64,000 nt of DNA, taken from positions 6,696,001 through 6,760,000 of the forward strand of contig NZ_CP108464.1 in assembly GCF_036226405.1 (NCBI RefSeq). Direction: 5' to 3'. The stretch comes from Streptomyces sp. NBC_01260 (GTDB taxonomy: Bacteria > Actinomycetota > Actinomycetes > Streptomycetales > Streptomycetaceae). This document shows, piece by piece, positions 25,790-34,435 of this stretch. Numbering within the stretch: the stretch's first letter is position 1; every line of letters starts with the position of its first letter. The notes under the pieces were generated by a model. That model had not been told where the DNA came from. It searched no databases and saw only the letters and a list, made by a program, of their open reading frames with translations. The translations under genes and the position numbers were made by a program.

Positions 25790-26896
25790 CTATTCGCTGG
25801 GCCAGGTTTGTGAAACCGCCTTGCGGGCAGCTTCGAAATTGACCTGCCGGCCCGCATCGGCCAGCGCCGCCCCCAGGGCCGCGAGCGAGGAGAGCACCGC
25901 GCCCCGCGTCGCGTCCATCCCGTAGTGATTGACCCGGATCATCTCCTTGGACAGCGCCCCGCCGCCCGCGATCAGCGGCAGCGACGGGTCCGTGGCGAGC
26001 GACCGCGCGACCAGGCCCGCGGCGTCCACGCCCTTGGGAGCGCGCAGCGTGGTCGCCACCGGTGCCGCGTCCTTCGCCTCGTGCACATACGGGGTCAGGC
26101 CGCCGCCCAGCGCGAGTGCGCCGGCCCGGGTGGCCGCGGCCGCCGCGGCGTGCCGGGCCATGAGCGTGTCCAGGCCCTCCGCCTCGATCCGCTCCACGCA
26201 GGCCTCCAGCGCCAGCATCTCCAGCTGGGCCGGTGCGTGCGGCAGCGCCTTGCGGCCGCCGTCGATCCAGCGCTCCTTCCAGTCCAGCAGCGAGAGGTAG
26301 GAGCGGCGCGGGGCCCGCGGGTTGGCGGCGAGCCGCTCCCAGGCGCGGGCGCTCACCGACACCGCGGAGACCCCGGCCGGACCGCCCATCGCCTTCTGCG
26401 CGCCGATCACGCACAGGTCGACACCCCACGCGTCGGGCAGCAGCGGCTCGGCGCCCACCGAGGCGACGGCGTCCAGCATGAACAGCGCCCCGTGCGCGCG
26501 CACGGCCTCGCCGATCTCCGCGACCGGGTTGGTGTTGCCGGTCGCCGCCTCCGCGTGGACCAGTGAGACGAAGTCGATCTCCGGGTGCGCGGCCAGCGCC
26601 TGCTCGACCTGGCCGGCGGTGACGGCCGTGTGGAAGGGCACGGCCAGGTCGATGACCTCGGCGCCGCAGTCACGCAGCCAGTTACCGAAGGTCTGCCCGT
26701 ACGGCCCCGTCACCACGTTCAGTGCGGTCGAGCCGGGCCGGGCGCCGCCCCGGATACAGCCTTCGAGGGGGAGCAGTGCCTCGCCCTGCATGATGACGAC
26801 GTCCTGCTCGGTGGCGAGGAGACCGGCCACCCGCCGCTCGACGGCCGCGAAATGCGCGGGGGTGAGCGGGGTGAGGTCGAGGAAGGGGTGCGTCAC
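25790..26896 (-). CDS. Class V aminotransferase (alanine-glyoxylate/serine-pyruvate type)
   Basis: 368-aa PLP enzyme of the alanine-glyoxylate aminotransferase group. Visible: LTPAHFAAVERRVAGLLATEQDVVIMQGEALLPLEGCIR, VSLVHAEAATGNTNPVAEIGEAVRAHGALFMLDAVASVGAEPL with the PLP Asp, and the Schiff-base Lys in VIGAQKAMGGPAGVSAVSVS. GTG at 26896 is preferred over the ATG at 27013, which would overlap the start of the divergent amidohydrolase gene and add a low-quality tail. It transfers amino groups from alanine or serine to glyoxylate-type acceptors in relatives; the substrate here is unproven. Confidence 0.88.
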   Translation of the reverse strand: MTHPFLDLTPLTPAHFAAVERRVAGLLATEQDVVIMQGEALLPLEGCIRGGARPGSTALNVVTGPYGQTFGNWLRDCGAEVIDLAVPFHTAVTAGQVEQALAAHPEIDFVSLVHAEAATGNTNPVAEIGEAVRAHGALFMLDAVASVGAEPLLPDAWGVDLCVIGAQKAMGGPAGVSAVSVSARAWERLAANPRAPRRSYLSLLDWKERWIDGGRKALPHAPAQLEMLALEACVERIEAEGLDTLMARHAAAAAATRAGALALGGGLTPYVHEAKDAAPVATTLRAPKGVDAAGLVARSLATDPSLPLIAGGGALSKEMIRVNHYGMDATRGAVLSSLAALGAALADAGRQVNFEAARKAVSQTWPSE

Positions 26897-27011
26897 GGTG
26901 GTGCTCTCTTCGGGATCGGATCGGTGTGCGGCCGGCCTGCGGACCGGGGCTGCACCGAGGGTACCCAGCACCTCGCGGACGGCCTTGCGGGTGCCTCGTA
27001 CAGTGCTGTCC

Positions 27012-28112
27012 ATGAGTGATCACGAGGCGCCGCGGGTGCTGCATGTGAAGGGGCGGGTGCTCGTCGGCCCCGAAGAGGTCAGGGACGAGCTCTGGGCGGT
27101 CGACGGACGCGTCTCGTACGAACGGCCCGCCGGTGCGGACGGGGCGACGGTCCTCAGCGGGTGGGCGCTGCCGGGCCTGGTGGACGCCCACTGCCACGTC
27201 GGGCTCGACCACCACGGGGCCGTCGACACGGCGACCACGGAGAAGCAGGCCGTCGAGGACCGGGAGGCCGGTGCGCTGCTCCTGCGGGACGCGGGTTCGC
27301 CCGCCGACACCCGGTGGATCGACGACCGCGAGGACCTGCCGAAGATCATCAGGGCCGGCCGCCACATCGCCAGGACCCGGCGGTACACCAGGAACTACGC
27401 GTACGAGATCGAGCCGGACGAACTGGTGGCGTACGTGGCGCAGGAGGCGCGCCGCGGGGACGGCTGGGTGAAGCTGGTCGGCGACTGGATCGACCGGGAG
27501 GTGGGCGACCTGACCGCCTGCTGGCCGCGCGAGGCGGTCGCGGCGGCCATCGCCGAGGCGCACCGGCTGGGGGCCCGGGTCACCGCGCACTGCTTTGCCG
27601 AGGACTCGCTGCGCGATCTCGTCGAGGCCGGGATCGACTGTGTCGAGCACGCGACGGGGCTGACCGAGGAGACGATCCCGCTCTTCGCGGAGCGCGGGGT
27701 CGCGATCGTCCCGACGCTGGTCAACATCGCCACCTTCCCCTCGCTGGCGCGGGGCGGTGACGCCAAGTACCCGCGCTGGTCGGCCCATATGCGTCGGCTG
27801 CACGAGCGGCGTTACGACACGGTGGGCGCTGCCCATGACGCCGGTGTCCCCGTCTTCGTCGGCACCGACGCGGGCGGTGTGCTGGCCCACGGGCTGGTGG
27901 CCGACGAGGTCGCCGAACTGGTGAAGGCGGGCATCCCGGCCCTGGAGGCGCTGTCCGCGGCGACCTGGGACGCCCGCGCGTGGCTCGGCAGGCCGGGACT
28001 GGAGGAGGGCGCCCCCGCCGACCTGGTGGTGTACGACGAGGACCCGCGGGCGGACGTGCGCGTGCTGGCCGCGCCCCGCAGGGTCGTGCTGAACGGGCGC
28101 GTGATCGGCTGA
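27012..28112 (+). CDS. Amidohydrolase family protein
   Basis: 366-aa metal-dependent hydrolase of the imidazolonepropionase/prolidase-like amidohydrolase group. Metal ligands are visible: HxH in LPGLVDAHCHVGLD, Lys in DGWVKLVGDW, His in ARVTAHCFAE, His in VEHATGL and Asp in FVGTDAGGVLAHG. The beta-sandwich flanks are present at both ends (RVLVGPEEVRDELWAVDGRVSYE; VVYDEDPRADVRVLAAPRRVVLNGRV). It is divergent from the aminotransferase gene, with the two start regions almost touching. Substrate unknown. Confidence 0.92.
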   Translation: MSDHEAPRVLHVKGRVLVGPEEVRDELWAVDGRVSYERPAGADGATVLSGWALPGLVDAHCHVGLDHHGAVDTATTEKQAVEDREAGALLLRDAGSPADTRWIDDREDLPKIIRAGRHIARTRRYTRNYAYEIEPDELVAYVAQEARRGDGWVKLVGDWIDREVGDLTACWPREAVAAAIAEAHRLGARVTAHCFAEDSLRDLVEAGIDCVEHATGLTEETIPLFAERGVAIVPTLVNIATFPSLARGGDAKYPRWSAHMRRLHERRYDTVGAAHDAGVPVFVGTDAGGVLAHGLVADEVAELVKAGIPALEALSAATWDARAWLGRPGLEEGAPADLVVYDEDPRADVRVLAAPRRVVLNGRVIG

Positions 28113-28248
28113 CGGGCGGGCCCCGGGCCCGGACCGGCCCGGGGTGCACCGTGTTGACCGGCAGTTACCGGGAGTCGGCCCGCTCGTTGGATCACTTCTG
28201 AGTACGCTCCGGCGCGGTCACCTTCGAGCCGCCCGCGCTCAGTTGAAC

Positions 28249-28345
28249 GGGTGAACCCGAGGAACGCACGTGCCGAGATAATCGAATACAAGCACGGAAA
28301 CCCCCCTTTGGGGTGAACTCACCGCAGGTATCTGCCAGTTCACCC
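28249..28345. promoter_or_regulatory. GGTGAAC-type repeats upstream of the LAETG protein gene
   Basis: GGGTGAACCC (28249-28258) plus an inverted pair GGGTGAACT (28311-28319) and AGTTCACCC (28337-28345), spacer 17. The 333-base gap 28113-28446 holds these and no gene. The motif resembles half of a PhoP box, but the 11-base tandem register is missing. A regulator site is likely; its protein is unknown. Confidence 0.4.
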
Positions 28346-28446
28346 TCTGTGCGTAAAGATTCACGGAGTCGAGGCCACCGGTGCCCGCGATGTCCCCCAT
28401 TGGACGGCGCCGGTGGCTCCAAGTCTCTTGTGGGGGTTCCACCATC

Positions 28447-29538
28447 TTGAACAGCAACACCTTCCGCCTCGCCGCCCTGGCGGTCGCCGCCGCTCCCGTC
28501 GCACTGCTGGTCGCCGTCCCCGCGCAGGCCGCCACCGCGACCACCGCCACGACCACCGGCGGCGGGAAGGCGAGCGCGGTAGTGCTCCGTACCGCACTCG
28601 ACGTCTCACTCCTGAACAAGACGATCGATGTGCCGCTCAAGACCACGCTCAACGAGGTGCACGCCCCGGCCACCGCGAAGGAGACCGCGCTCAGCGTGCG
28701 GCTCGACGGCGTGGACCACGGGCAGCCGTTCAACGTGCTGCGTGCCGATGTCGCCACGGCGAACGCGACCGTCGACAAGCGCCGTGCCGAGGGCTACACC
28801 AACATCGCGAAGGCCCGGCTCCACCTGCCCGGTCTGCCGCTGCTCTCGCTGATCGAGGTCGAGCAGATCACGTCCAAGGCGGTCTGCGAGGTGGGCCACA
28901 AGCCGGTCGCCGAGTCGAATGTGCTGGGGCATGTGAAGATCCTCGGCCAGCGCGTCACCCTCACCGCCGGAGGCACCACACAGGTCAAGGTGCCGGGCGT
29001 CGGTGAGGTGACGCTCGACCTGTCGAAGACGCACACCACCTCGCACACCGCGGCGGCTTCGGCACTTCAGCTCAAGGTCTCGGTGAACCCGCTCAAGCTG
29101 AACGTCGCGGATGTGCAGGGCGAGGTCACGCTCGCCGAGGCCACCTGCGAGACGCCGAGGGCGCCCAGGCCGGGCGGCTCCACCGGCGGCTCCTCCACCG
29201 GCGGCTCCTCGGACGGCGGTTCGTCGGACGGCGGCTCCAGTGACGGCGGCGCGTCCGACGGCGGCTCCGGCAACGGCGGTTCGACCGACGGCGGCGGCTC
29301 CAGCACCGGCGGCTCGGGCAGCTCCGGCAGCTCCGGCAACGGGGGCTCCACGGCCGGGGACTCCGGCGGCGGTGTGAAGACGCAGACCGGCACCGGCAAC
29401 GCCCCCGCGGCCACCGACGCCGACCTCGCCGAGACGGGCTCCAGCTCCACCTCGCCGTACATCGCGGGTGGTGCGGCGCTGCTGCTGGCCGTCGGCGCCG
29501 GCGCGATGGTCGTGACCCGGCGGCGTGCGCGGAGCTGA
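28447..29538 (+). CDS. LAETG-motif cell-wall-anchored protein (sortase E substrate)
   Basis: 363-aa secreted protein. The TTG start gives a standard signal peptide (NSNTFRLAALAVAAAPVALLVAVPAQA) and is preferred over upstream ATG/GTG codons, which would place Arg/Trp-rich residues before it. A beta-rich domain (residues about 45-235) follows, with two Cys in AVCEVGHKPV and EATCETP. A long Gly/Ser/Asp linker (about 240-330) comes next, then LAETG, a hydrophobic helix and RRRARS. LAxTG is the signal cut by class E sortases in Streptomyces, giving covalent attachment to peptidoglycan. An SCO1860-type protein by position. Function of the globular part unknown. Confidence 0.9.
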   Translation: MNSNTFRLAALAVAAAPVALLVAVPAQAATATTATTTGGGKASAVVLRTALDVSLLNKTIDVPLKTTLNEVHAPATAKETALSVRLDGVDHGQPFNVLRADVATANATVDKRRAEGYTNIAKARLHLPGLPLLSLIEVEQITSKAVCEVGHKPVAESNVLGHVKILGQRVTLTAGGTTQVKVPGVGEVTLDLSKTHTTSHTAAASALQLKVSVNPLKLNVADVQGEVTLAEATCETPRAPRPGGSTGGSSTGGSSDGGSSDGGSSDGGASDGGSGNGGSTDGGGSSTGGSGSSGSSGNGGSTAGDSGGGVKTQTGTGNAPAATDADLAETGSSSTSPYIAGGAALLLAVGAGAMVVTRRRARS

Positions 29539-29596
29539 CGCGCGGGGGAGCGCGTCAGGGCCCGAGGGGGCGGCCGGGGGGCTGTAGCGGAAAAAA

Positions 29597-29644
29597 GGGG
29601 GCGGGGAGTGGTGTTCCGTGAGTGGAACGCCGCTCCCCGCCCCC
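29597..29644. terminator. Strong bidirectional terminator
   Basis: A 21-bp stem (GGGGGCGGGGAGTGGTGTTCC against its complement with two G-U pairs) and a 6-nt loop lie between the convergent LAETG and cobC-like genes. AAAAAA at 29591-29596 gives a U-run for the minus-strand transcript. Confidence 0.85.
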
Positions 29645-29671
29645 GACGCGGCACCGGAGGGGGCGGGACCG

Positions 29672-30775
29672 TCACCGGCTGACGGCGGTCAGCGCCTGGA
29701 GCGCCTGGTCGAGCACCTGCAGAAAGCGGTTGGTCGTCGTACGGTCGCGCACCGCCAGCCGCAGCCAGTCGGTGCCGAGCCCCGGAAACGTATCGCCGCG
29801 CCGGGCCGCGAACCCCAGCATCCGCAGCCGCTCCCGTATCTCCGCAGCCCGCTCCAGCCGGATCAGGACGAACGAACCCTCGGCCGGCTCCACCACCTGG
29901 ATCTCGGTGAACTCGCGCAGCCCCGCGACCAGATGGCACCGGTCCACCGCGATGCGCTCCGCCGCGGCCGCCGCCTCGGCCAGCGCCCTCGGCTCCATGC
30001 ACGCCTCTGCGGCCGTCAGAGCCGGCGACGAGACCGGCCACAACGGCTGCGCCTGCGCCAGCCTGCCCACGGTCTCCGGCGCGGCCGTGACATAACCGAT
30101 CCGCAGCCCGGCGAGCCCCCAGGTCTTGGTGAGGCTGCGCAGGACCACGAGCCCGGGGACGTCCGTACGGCCGCACAGCGCCTCGCGCTCACCGGGCACC
30201 GCGTCCATGAACGCCTCGTCGACCACCAGCGTCCGGCCGGGGCGCGCCAGTTGCTCCAGTACGGCCGCGGGGTGCAGTACGGACGTCGGGTTGGTCGGAT
30301 TGCCGACCACCACCAGATCCGCGTCCGCCGGAACGGCGGCCGGATCCAGCCGGAAGCCGTCCTCGGCCCGCAGCAGCACCCGTCCCACCTCGTGCCCGGC
30401 CGCGCGCAGGGCCGCCTCCGGCTCGGTGAACTGCGGATGGACCACGACCGGCCGCCGGGCCGGCAGCGCGCGTGCGATCAGCACGAACGCCTCCGCCGCG
30501 CCCGCGGTCAGCAGGACCCGCTCGGGCGGCAGTCCGTGCCGTGCGGCGACCGCCGCGAGCGCCGGACGCCCGTCCGGGTAGGCGGAGAGCGCGCCCAGCG
30601 ACGCGGCTATCCGCTCCTTCAGCCAGGCAGGTGGGGTGCCGGCCCGTACGTTGACGGCGAGATCGGTCAGATCCCGGCCCCGTCCCCGTACCTCCGCGTC
30701 ACCGTGATGCCGCAGATCGTGCGGCCCCGCGCCGGTTGCGTCGGGGCTCTCAGTGGGAGTGTGCATGACCGCCAT
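29672..30775 (-). CDS. cobC: CobC/CobD-like aminotransferase (threonine-phosphate decarboxylase or histidinol-phosphate aminotransferase family)
   Basis: 367-aa class I/II PLP enzyme associated with cobalamin loci, where it makes the (R)-1-amino-2-propanol O-phosphate side arm or acts as its paralogue. Evidence: DLRHHGDAEVRGRGRDLTDLAVNVRAGTPPAWLKERI, VVVGNPTNPTSVLHPAA, VVDEAFMDAV and the Schiff-base Lys in SLTKTWGLAGLRIGY. Start 30775 or 30766. It overlaps the 3' end of the upstream CbiG/CbiX-scar gene by about 20 bases. The decarboxylase versus aminotransferase question cannot be settled by eye. Confidence 0.85.
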   Translation of the reverse strand: MAVMHTPTESPDATGAGPHDLRHHGDAEVRGRGRDLTDLAVNVRAGTPPAWLKERIAASLGALSAYPDGRPALAAVAARHGLPPERVLLTAGAAEAFVLIARALPARRPVVVHPQFTEPEAALRAAGHEVGRVLLRAEDGFRLDPAAVPADADLVVVGNPTNPTSVLHPAAVLEQLARPGRTLVVDEAFMDAVPGEREALCGRTDVPGLVVLRSLTKTWGLAGLRIGYVTAAPETVGRLAQAQPLWPVSSPALTAAEACMEPRALAEAAAAAERIAVDRCHLVAGLREFTEIQVVEPAEGSFVLIRLERAAEIRERLRMLGFAARRGDTFPGLGTDWLRLAVRDRTTTNRFLQVLDQALQALTAVSR

Positions 30776-31592
30776 GGTGGGGGGTGGTGGTGATGGCCGT
30801 CGTCGTCAGGGTGGAAGTGCGGCTGCTGCGGCAGTCCCACCTTGTCCGCTGACGTACCCGGTCCGGCAGGACGCCGGTGAAGTGGAAGTACGGCAGAACG
30901 ACTATGCGCCCCGCACCCGGCTTCACGCAACGGTCCGGCCCCGACAGCCTCGGGGGCGCGGACGGCGGGACGAAGGCCGTCCCCACCCCCGCGTACCCGC
31001 CCGCGTCGCCACTGCCGAGCGGATCGCGGGCACCGGGGCGGAGAGCGACGGCGGCGACGTGCCCGCGCGGAGCCCGGCGGGCCACCGCGCAGGTGGCCAT
31101 CGCCGCGCGCCCCTCGGGCCGCGACTTCCGCTTCGGCACGAGCAGTTCGCCACCCGCGGCGAGCGCCGCGGCCTCCGCCACCGAGGGCGTGCCGACGGCG
31201 GCGAGCGGCGCGCCGGACGGATGCGGCACCTCGATCCGGGCCAGCTCCTCGGCCGGGTACGTCCGCAGCGGCACACCGAGCCGCGCGGCGGCGGCCACGA
31301 TCCCCGGCTCCTCGGCCTTGGCGTCGACGGTCACCAACTCCGCGACACTCAAGGGCGAGAGCCCCGCCCCGGCCAGGGTGTCCCGGATCAGCCCGAGCAC
31401 CTCGTCCTCGGGCACGCCTCTGGACGCGCCGACCCCGACGGCGAGCGAGGCGGGCCGCAGCACCGCGGGACAGCCGTCGTCAGGGCCCGCGTCCGGCGGC
31501 AGCGGCCCCGCCGCGTCCGTCGCCGCCGTCACGACCGGCTCCGCGCCCGGTACCTCACCGACCGCGCCGGCCGCGTCGACTGCTTCGTCCAT
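30750..31592 (-). CDS. CbiG C-terminal domain protein joined to a CbiX fragment (deletion scar)
   Basis: 280 aa. After a variable acidic lead, LAVGVGASRGVPEDEVLGLIRDTLAGAGL...TVDAKAEEPGIVAAAARLGVPLRTYPAEEL...APLAAVGTPSVAEAAALAAGGELLVPKRKSRPEGRAAMATCAVARR is the CbiG/CobE C-terminal domain used in corrin ring contraction. From about residue 220, DRCVKPGAGRIVVLPYFHFTGVLPDRVRQRT is the C-terminal third of a CbiX cobaltochelatase. This is cut short and followed by a Thr/His-rich tail (TPHHGGHAHSH) that is likely frame-shifted. The CbiG-C part may still work. The CbiX part cannot. Confidence 0.75.
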   Translation of the reverse strand: MDEAVDAAGAVGEVPGAEPVVTAATDAAGPLPPDAGPDDGCPAVLRPASLAVGVGASRGVPEDEVLGLIRDTLAGAGLSPLSVAELVTVDAKAEEPGIVAAAARLGVPLRTYPAEELARIEVPHPSGAPLAAVGTPSVAEAAALAAGGELLVPKRKSRPEGRAAMATCAVARRAPRGHVAAVALRPGARDPLGSGDAGGYAGVGTAFVPPSAPPRLSGPDRCVKPGAGRIVVLPYFHFTGVLPDRVRQRTRWDCRSSRTSTLTTTAITTTPHHGGHAHSH

Positions 31593-31693
31593 GGAGCGGT
31601 CCTTTCGGGACGGGAGAACAACGGGACATGACGGTGGGCGTCCTGAGGCGTCCTGAGATGCGCGCACCGGGGTCGATCGGCTAGCAAGAGCCC

Positions 31694-32416
31694 ATGGCGG
31701 TGTTCGTCGCGCTCGGCGCGTTCCTGATGACCCTGGCCGGCGGCTGGGTCGCCCAGCGCGTCACCGACCGCCGCCACCTGGTCCTCGGCTTCGCGGGCGG
31801 ACTGATGCTCGGCGTGGTCGGCCTGGACCTGCTGCCGGAGGCGATCGAGGCCGCGGGCGGTCTCGTCTTCGGCGTACCGGCGGCCCTGCTGCTGTTCGTC
31901 GGCGGCTTCCTGGTCGCCCACCTGGTGGAGCGGCTGCTCGCGGTACGCCAGGCCGCACACGGCGCGGGCGAGGAACGGGTGCCCCAGGTAGGGCTGACCG
32001 CGGCGGCGGCGATGGTCGGCCACAGCCTGATGGACGGGGTGGCGCTCGGCGCGGCCTTCCAGGTCGGCGGCGGCATGGGCGCGGCCGTCGCCCTCGCCGT
32101 CATCACCCACGACTTCGCGGACGGCTTCAACACGTACACGATCACCAGCCTGTACGGGAACGCCCGCCGCAAGGCCCTCGCGATGCTCTACGCGGACGCG
32201 GCGGCGCCCGTCGTCGGCGCGGCGACGACGCTTCTGTTCACCCTTCCGGCGGAACTCCTCGGCTGCTATCTCGGCTTCTTCGGCGGAGCGCTGCTCTACC
32301 TCGCCGCCGCCGAGATCCTGCCCGAGGCGCACCACGACCACCCGGCCCGCTCCACCCTGCTCTGCACGATCGCCGGAGTGGGCTTCATCTGGCTGGTCGT
32401 GGGCCTCGCGGGCTGA
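31694..32416 (+). CDS. ZIP-family divalent metal transporter
   Basis: 240-aa integral membrane protein with about eight hydrophobic segments. The metal-site motifs of ZIP proteins are present in transmembrane helices 4 and 5: AMVGHSLMDGVALGAAF and VITHDFADGFNTYT. A third acidic/His site is in AAAEILPEAHHDHPA. It imports Zn, Fe, Mn or Co into the cytoplasm in relatives. It is divergent from the CbiG gene and converges on cobB, so it lies inside the cobalamin locus. Cobalt supply for the pathway is a reasonable but unproven idea. No cobalamin riboswitch precedes it. Confidence 0.9.
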   Translation: MAVFVALGAFLMTLAGGWVAQRVTDRRHLVLGFAGGLMLGVVGLDLLPEAIEAAGGLVFGVPAALLLFVGGFLVAHLVERLLAVRQAAHGAGEERVPQVGLTAAAAMVGHSLMDGVALGAAFQVGGGMGAAVALAVITHDFADGFNTYTITSLYGNARRKALAMLYADAAAPVVGAATTLLFTLPAELLGCYLGFFGGALLYLAAAEILPEAHHDHPARSTLLCTIAGVGFIWLVVGLAG

Positions 32417-32474
32417 CTGCCTCACGGCTCGCCGCCCCCTGTGCCGGGCGGCGGGGCCGTGCCGTGACCGCGGT

Positions 32475-33842
32475 TCATCCCGCGCACCGCTCGACGAACC
32501 GGCGGGCCGTGCCGGGCGCCGAAGCCCAGTGCGTATGCAGATAACTCGCGTGCACGCCCAACTGCACGAACCCCTCCACGCGCCGCTCCGGCCGGTGCAT
32601 GCCCCAGGCCGGCGTGTCCCCGGCGCCCGGCTCCAGCACGGTGCGGTGGAACTCGTGCCCGCGCATCCGCGTACCGGCCGCCGCGAGCGCACTGTCGGAG
32701 AGCGCCACGGCGTCCCGGTATCCGAGCGTCAGCCGCTGGGACATCCGCCCCTCGGCATCCAGCACCCCGCACATCGGCAGCCCGTCGAGCGACCGCGCCA
32801 GATACAGCAGCCCCGCGCACTCGGCGGCCACCGGTGCCCCGGACGCCGCCAGCTCCGCGACGGCCTTGCGCAACGGCTCGTTGGCGGACAGACCGGGCCC
32901 GTACACCTCGGGAAACCCGCCCCCGATGACCAGCCCCGAAGTCCCCTCGGGCAGCGCCTCGTCCCGCAGCGGATCGAACGGCACCACCTCGGCCCCGGCG
33001 GCGGCGAGCAGCTCACTGTGCTCGGCGTAGGAGAAGGTGAACGCGGCCCCGGACGCGACAGCGACCCGTACCCCTCCCGCTCCCGGAACAGGCCCGCCGC
33101 AGGCGGCCACGGCCTCCACCGCGTCCCACGCCTCACCGGCCACGGACGGCGCGGACCGCGCCAGAGCCATCAGGCCCTCCAGATCGCACCCCGCCATCAC
33201 CTGCTCCCGCATCGCCGCGACAGCGGCCACCGCATCGCCCCGCCGCTCGGCCACCGGCACCAGCCCCAGGTGCCGCGACGGCACCGCCACCTGCTCGGCC
33301 CGCCGCAACACCCCCAGCACCGGCACCCCGGACTCCTCCAGGGCCTCGCGCAACAGCGCCTCGTGCCGGTCCGAACCGACCTTGTTCAGGATCACCCCGC
33401 CGATCCGCACCTGCGGGTCCCACGAGGCGAAACCGTGGACCAGCGCCGCCACCGACCGCGACTGCGACGACGCGTCCACGACCAGCACCACCGGCGCCCG
33501 CAGCAGCTTCGCGACATGCGCGGTGGACGCGAGCTCACCGAGTCCCGAGGCCCCGTCGTACAGCCCCATCACACCCTCGACGACCGCCAGGTCACAGCCC
33601 CGCGCACCGTGCGCGAACAGCGGAGCGATCAGCTCCGGCCCGCACATGTACGCGTCGAGGTTGCGCCCCGGCCGTCCGGTCGCCAGCGTGTGGTAGCCCG
33701 GGTCGATGTAGTCGGGCCCGACCTTGTGCCCGGACACGGCGAGCCCGCGCCCGGCGAAGGCGGCCATCAGACCCGTCGCGACGGTGGTCTTGCCGCTGCC
33801 GGACGACGGCGCGGCGACGACCAGGCGTGGAACCGTCACCAC
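32475..33842 (-). CDS. cobB: Cobyrinate a,c-diamide synthase
   Basis: 455-aa ATP- and glutamine-dependent amidase (CbiA/CobB) acting on cobyrinate carboxylates a and c. An N-terminal P-loop dethiobiotin-synthetase-like domain (APSSGSGKTTVATGLMAAF; HKVGPDYIDPGYHT; VVEGVMGLYDG) is followed by a triad glutamine amidotransferase domain with nucleophile Cys in AAECAGLLYLARSL and His in GVHASYLHTHWAS. GTG at 33842 or 33839; both overlap the cobO stop. Last gene of the riboswitch-led operon. Confidence 0.95.
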   Translation of the reverse strand: MVTVPRLVVAAPSSGSGKTTVATGLMAAFAGRGLAVSGHKVGPDYIDPGYHTLATGRPGRNLDAYMCGPELIAPLFAHGARGCDLAVVEGVMGLYDGASGLGELASTAHVAKLLRAPVVLVVDASSQSRSVAALVHGFASWDPQVRIGGVILNKVGSDRHEALLREALEESGVPVLGVLRRAEQVAVPSRHLGLVPVAERRGDAVAAVAAMREQVMAGCDLEGLMALARSAPSVAGEAWDAVEAVAACGGPVPGAGGVRVAVASGAAFTFSYAEHSELLAAAGAEVVPFDPLRDEALPEGTSGLVIGGGFPEVYGPGLSANEPLRKAVAELAASGAPVAAECAGLLYLARSLDGLPMCGVLDAEGRMSQRLTLGYRDAVALSDSALAAAGTRMRGHEFHRTVLEPGAGDTPAWGMHRPERRVEGFVQLGVHASYLHTHWASAPGTARRFVERCAG

Positions 33843-34435
33843 TCGATGCCCCTCTGGCCCTTCTGCCCGGCGTCCATCGGGTGCTTGACCTTCGACATGT
33901 CGGTCACCAGATCCGCCGCGTCCAGCAGCGCGGCAGGCGCGTTGCGCCCGGTGATCACCACATGCTGCGAACCGGGCCGGTCACGCAGCACCTCGACCAC
34001 CTCGTCGGTGTCGACCCAGCCCCAGTGCATCGGGTAGGCGAACTCGTCGAGCACGTACAGCCGGTGCGTCTCGGCGGCGAGGTCACGCTTGACCTGTTCC
34101 CAGCCCTCGCGGGCCGCGGCCTCGTTGTCCAGCTGCTGGTCGCGCTGGACCCAGGACCAGCCCTCGCCCATCTTGTGCCAGACGACGGAGCCGCCCTCGC
34201 CGCTCGCGCCGAGTACCTTCAGCGCGTTCTCCTCGCCGACCTTCCACTTCGCCGACTTCACGAACTGGAAGACCCCGACCGGCCACCCCTGATTCCAGGC
34301 GCGCAGCGCCAGCCCGAAGGCCGCCGTCGACTTGCCCTTGCCGATGCCGGTGTGCACCATCAGCAGCGGCCGGTTGCGGCGCTGGCGGGTGGTGAGTCCG
34401 TCGTCCGGCACACTGACCGGCTGTCCCTGCGGCAT
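33836..34435 (-). CDS. cobO: Cob(I)yrinic acid a,c-diamide adenosyltransferase
   Basis: 199-aa CobA/CobO-type ATP:corrinoid adenosyltransferase that attaches the 5'-deoxyadenosyl group to cobalt. Evidence: the P-loop HTGIGKGKSTAAFGLALRAWNQGW, VGVFQFVKSAKWKVGEENALKVLG, YVLDEFAYPMHWGWVDTDEVVEVL and HVVITGRNAPAALLDAADLVTDMSKVKHPMDAGQKGQRGIEW. Its ATG overlaps the stop of the chelatase gene (TAATG), so translation is coupled. Confidence 0.97.
   Translation of the reverse strand: MPQGQPVSVPDDGLTTRQRRNRPLLMVHTGIGKGKSTAAFGLALRAWNQGWPVGVFQFVKSAKWKVGEENALKVLGASGEGGSVVWHKMGEGWSWVQRDQQLDNEAAAREGWEQVKRDLAAETHRLYVLDEFAYPMHWGWVDTDEVVEVLRDRPGSQHVVITGRNAPAALLDAADLVTDMSKVKHPMDAGQKGQRGIEW

Noticed and set aside
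29180..29400. GGC-rich repeats in the LAETG protein gene
   Set aside because: Encodes the Gly/Ser/Asp wall-spanning linker, not a DNA repeat element.
31593..31693. Possible second cobalamin or metal riboswitch between the CbiG gene and ZIP
   Set aside because: None of the conserved core or B12-box sequence is present; only a short direct repeat (GCGTCCTGAG twice) is seen.
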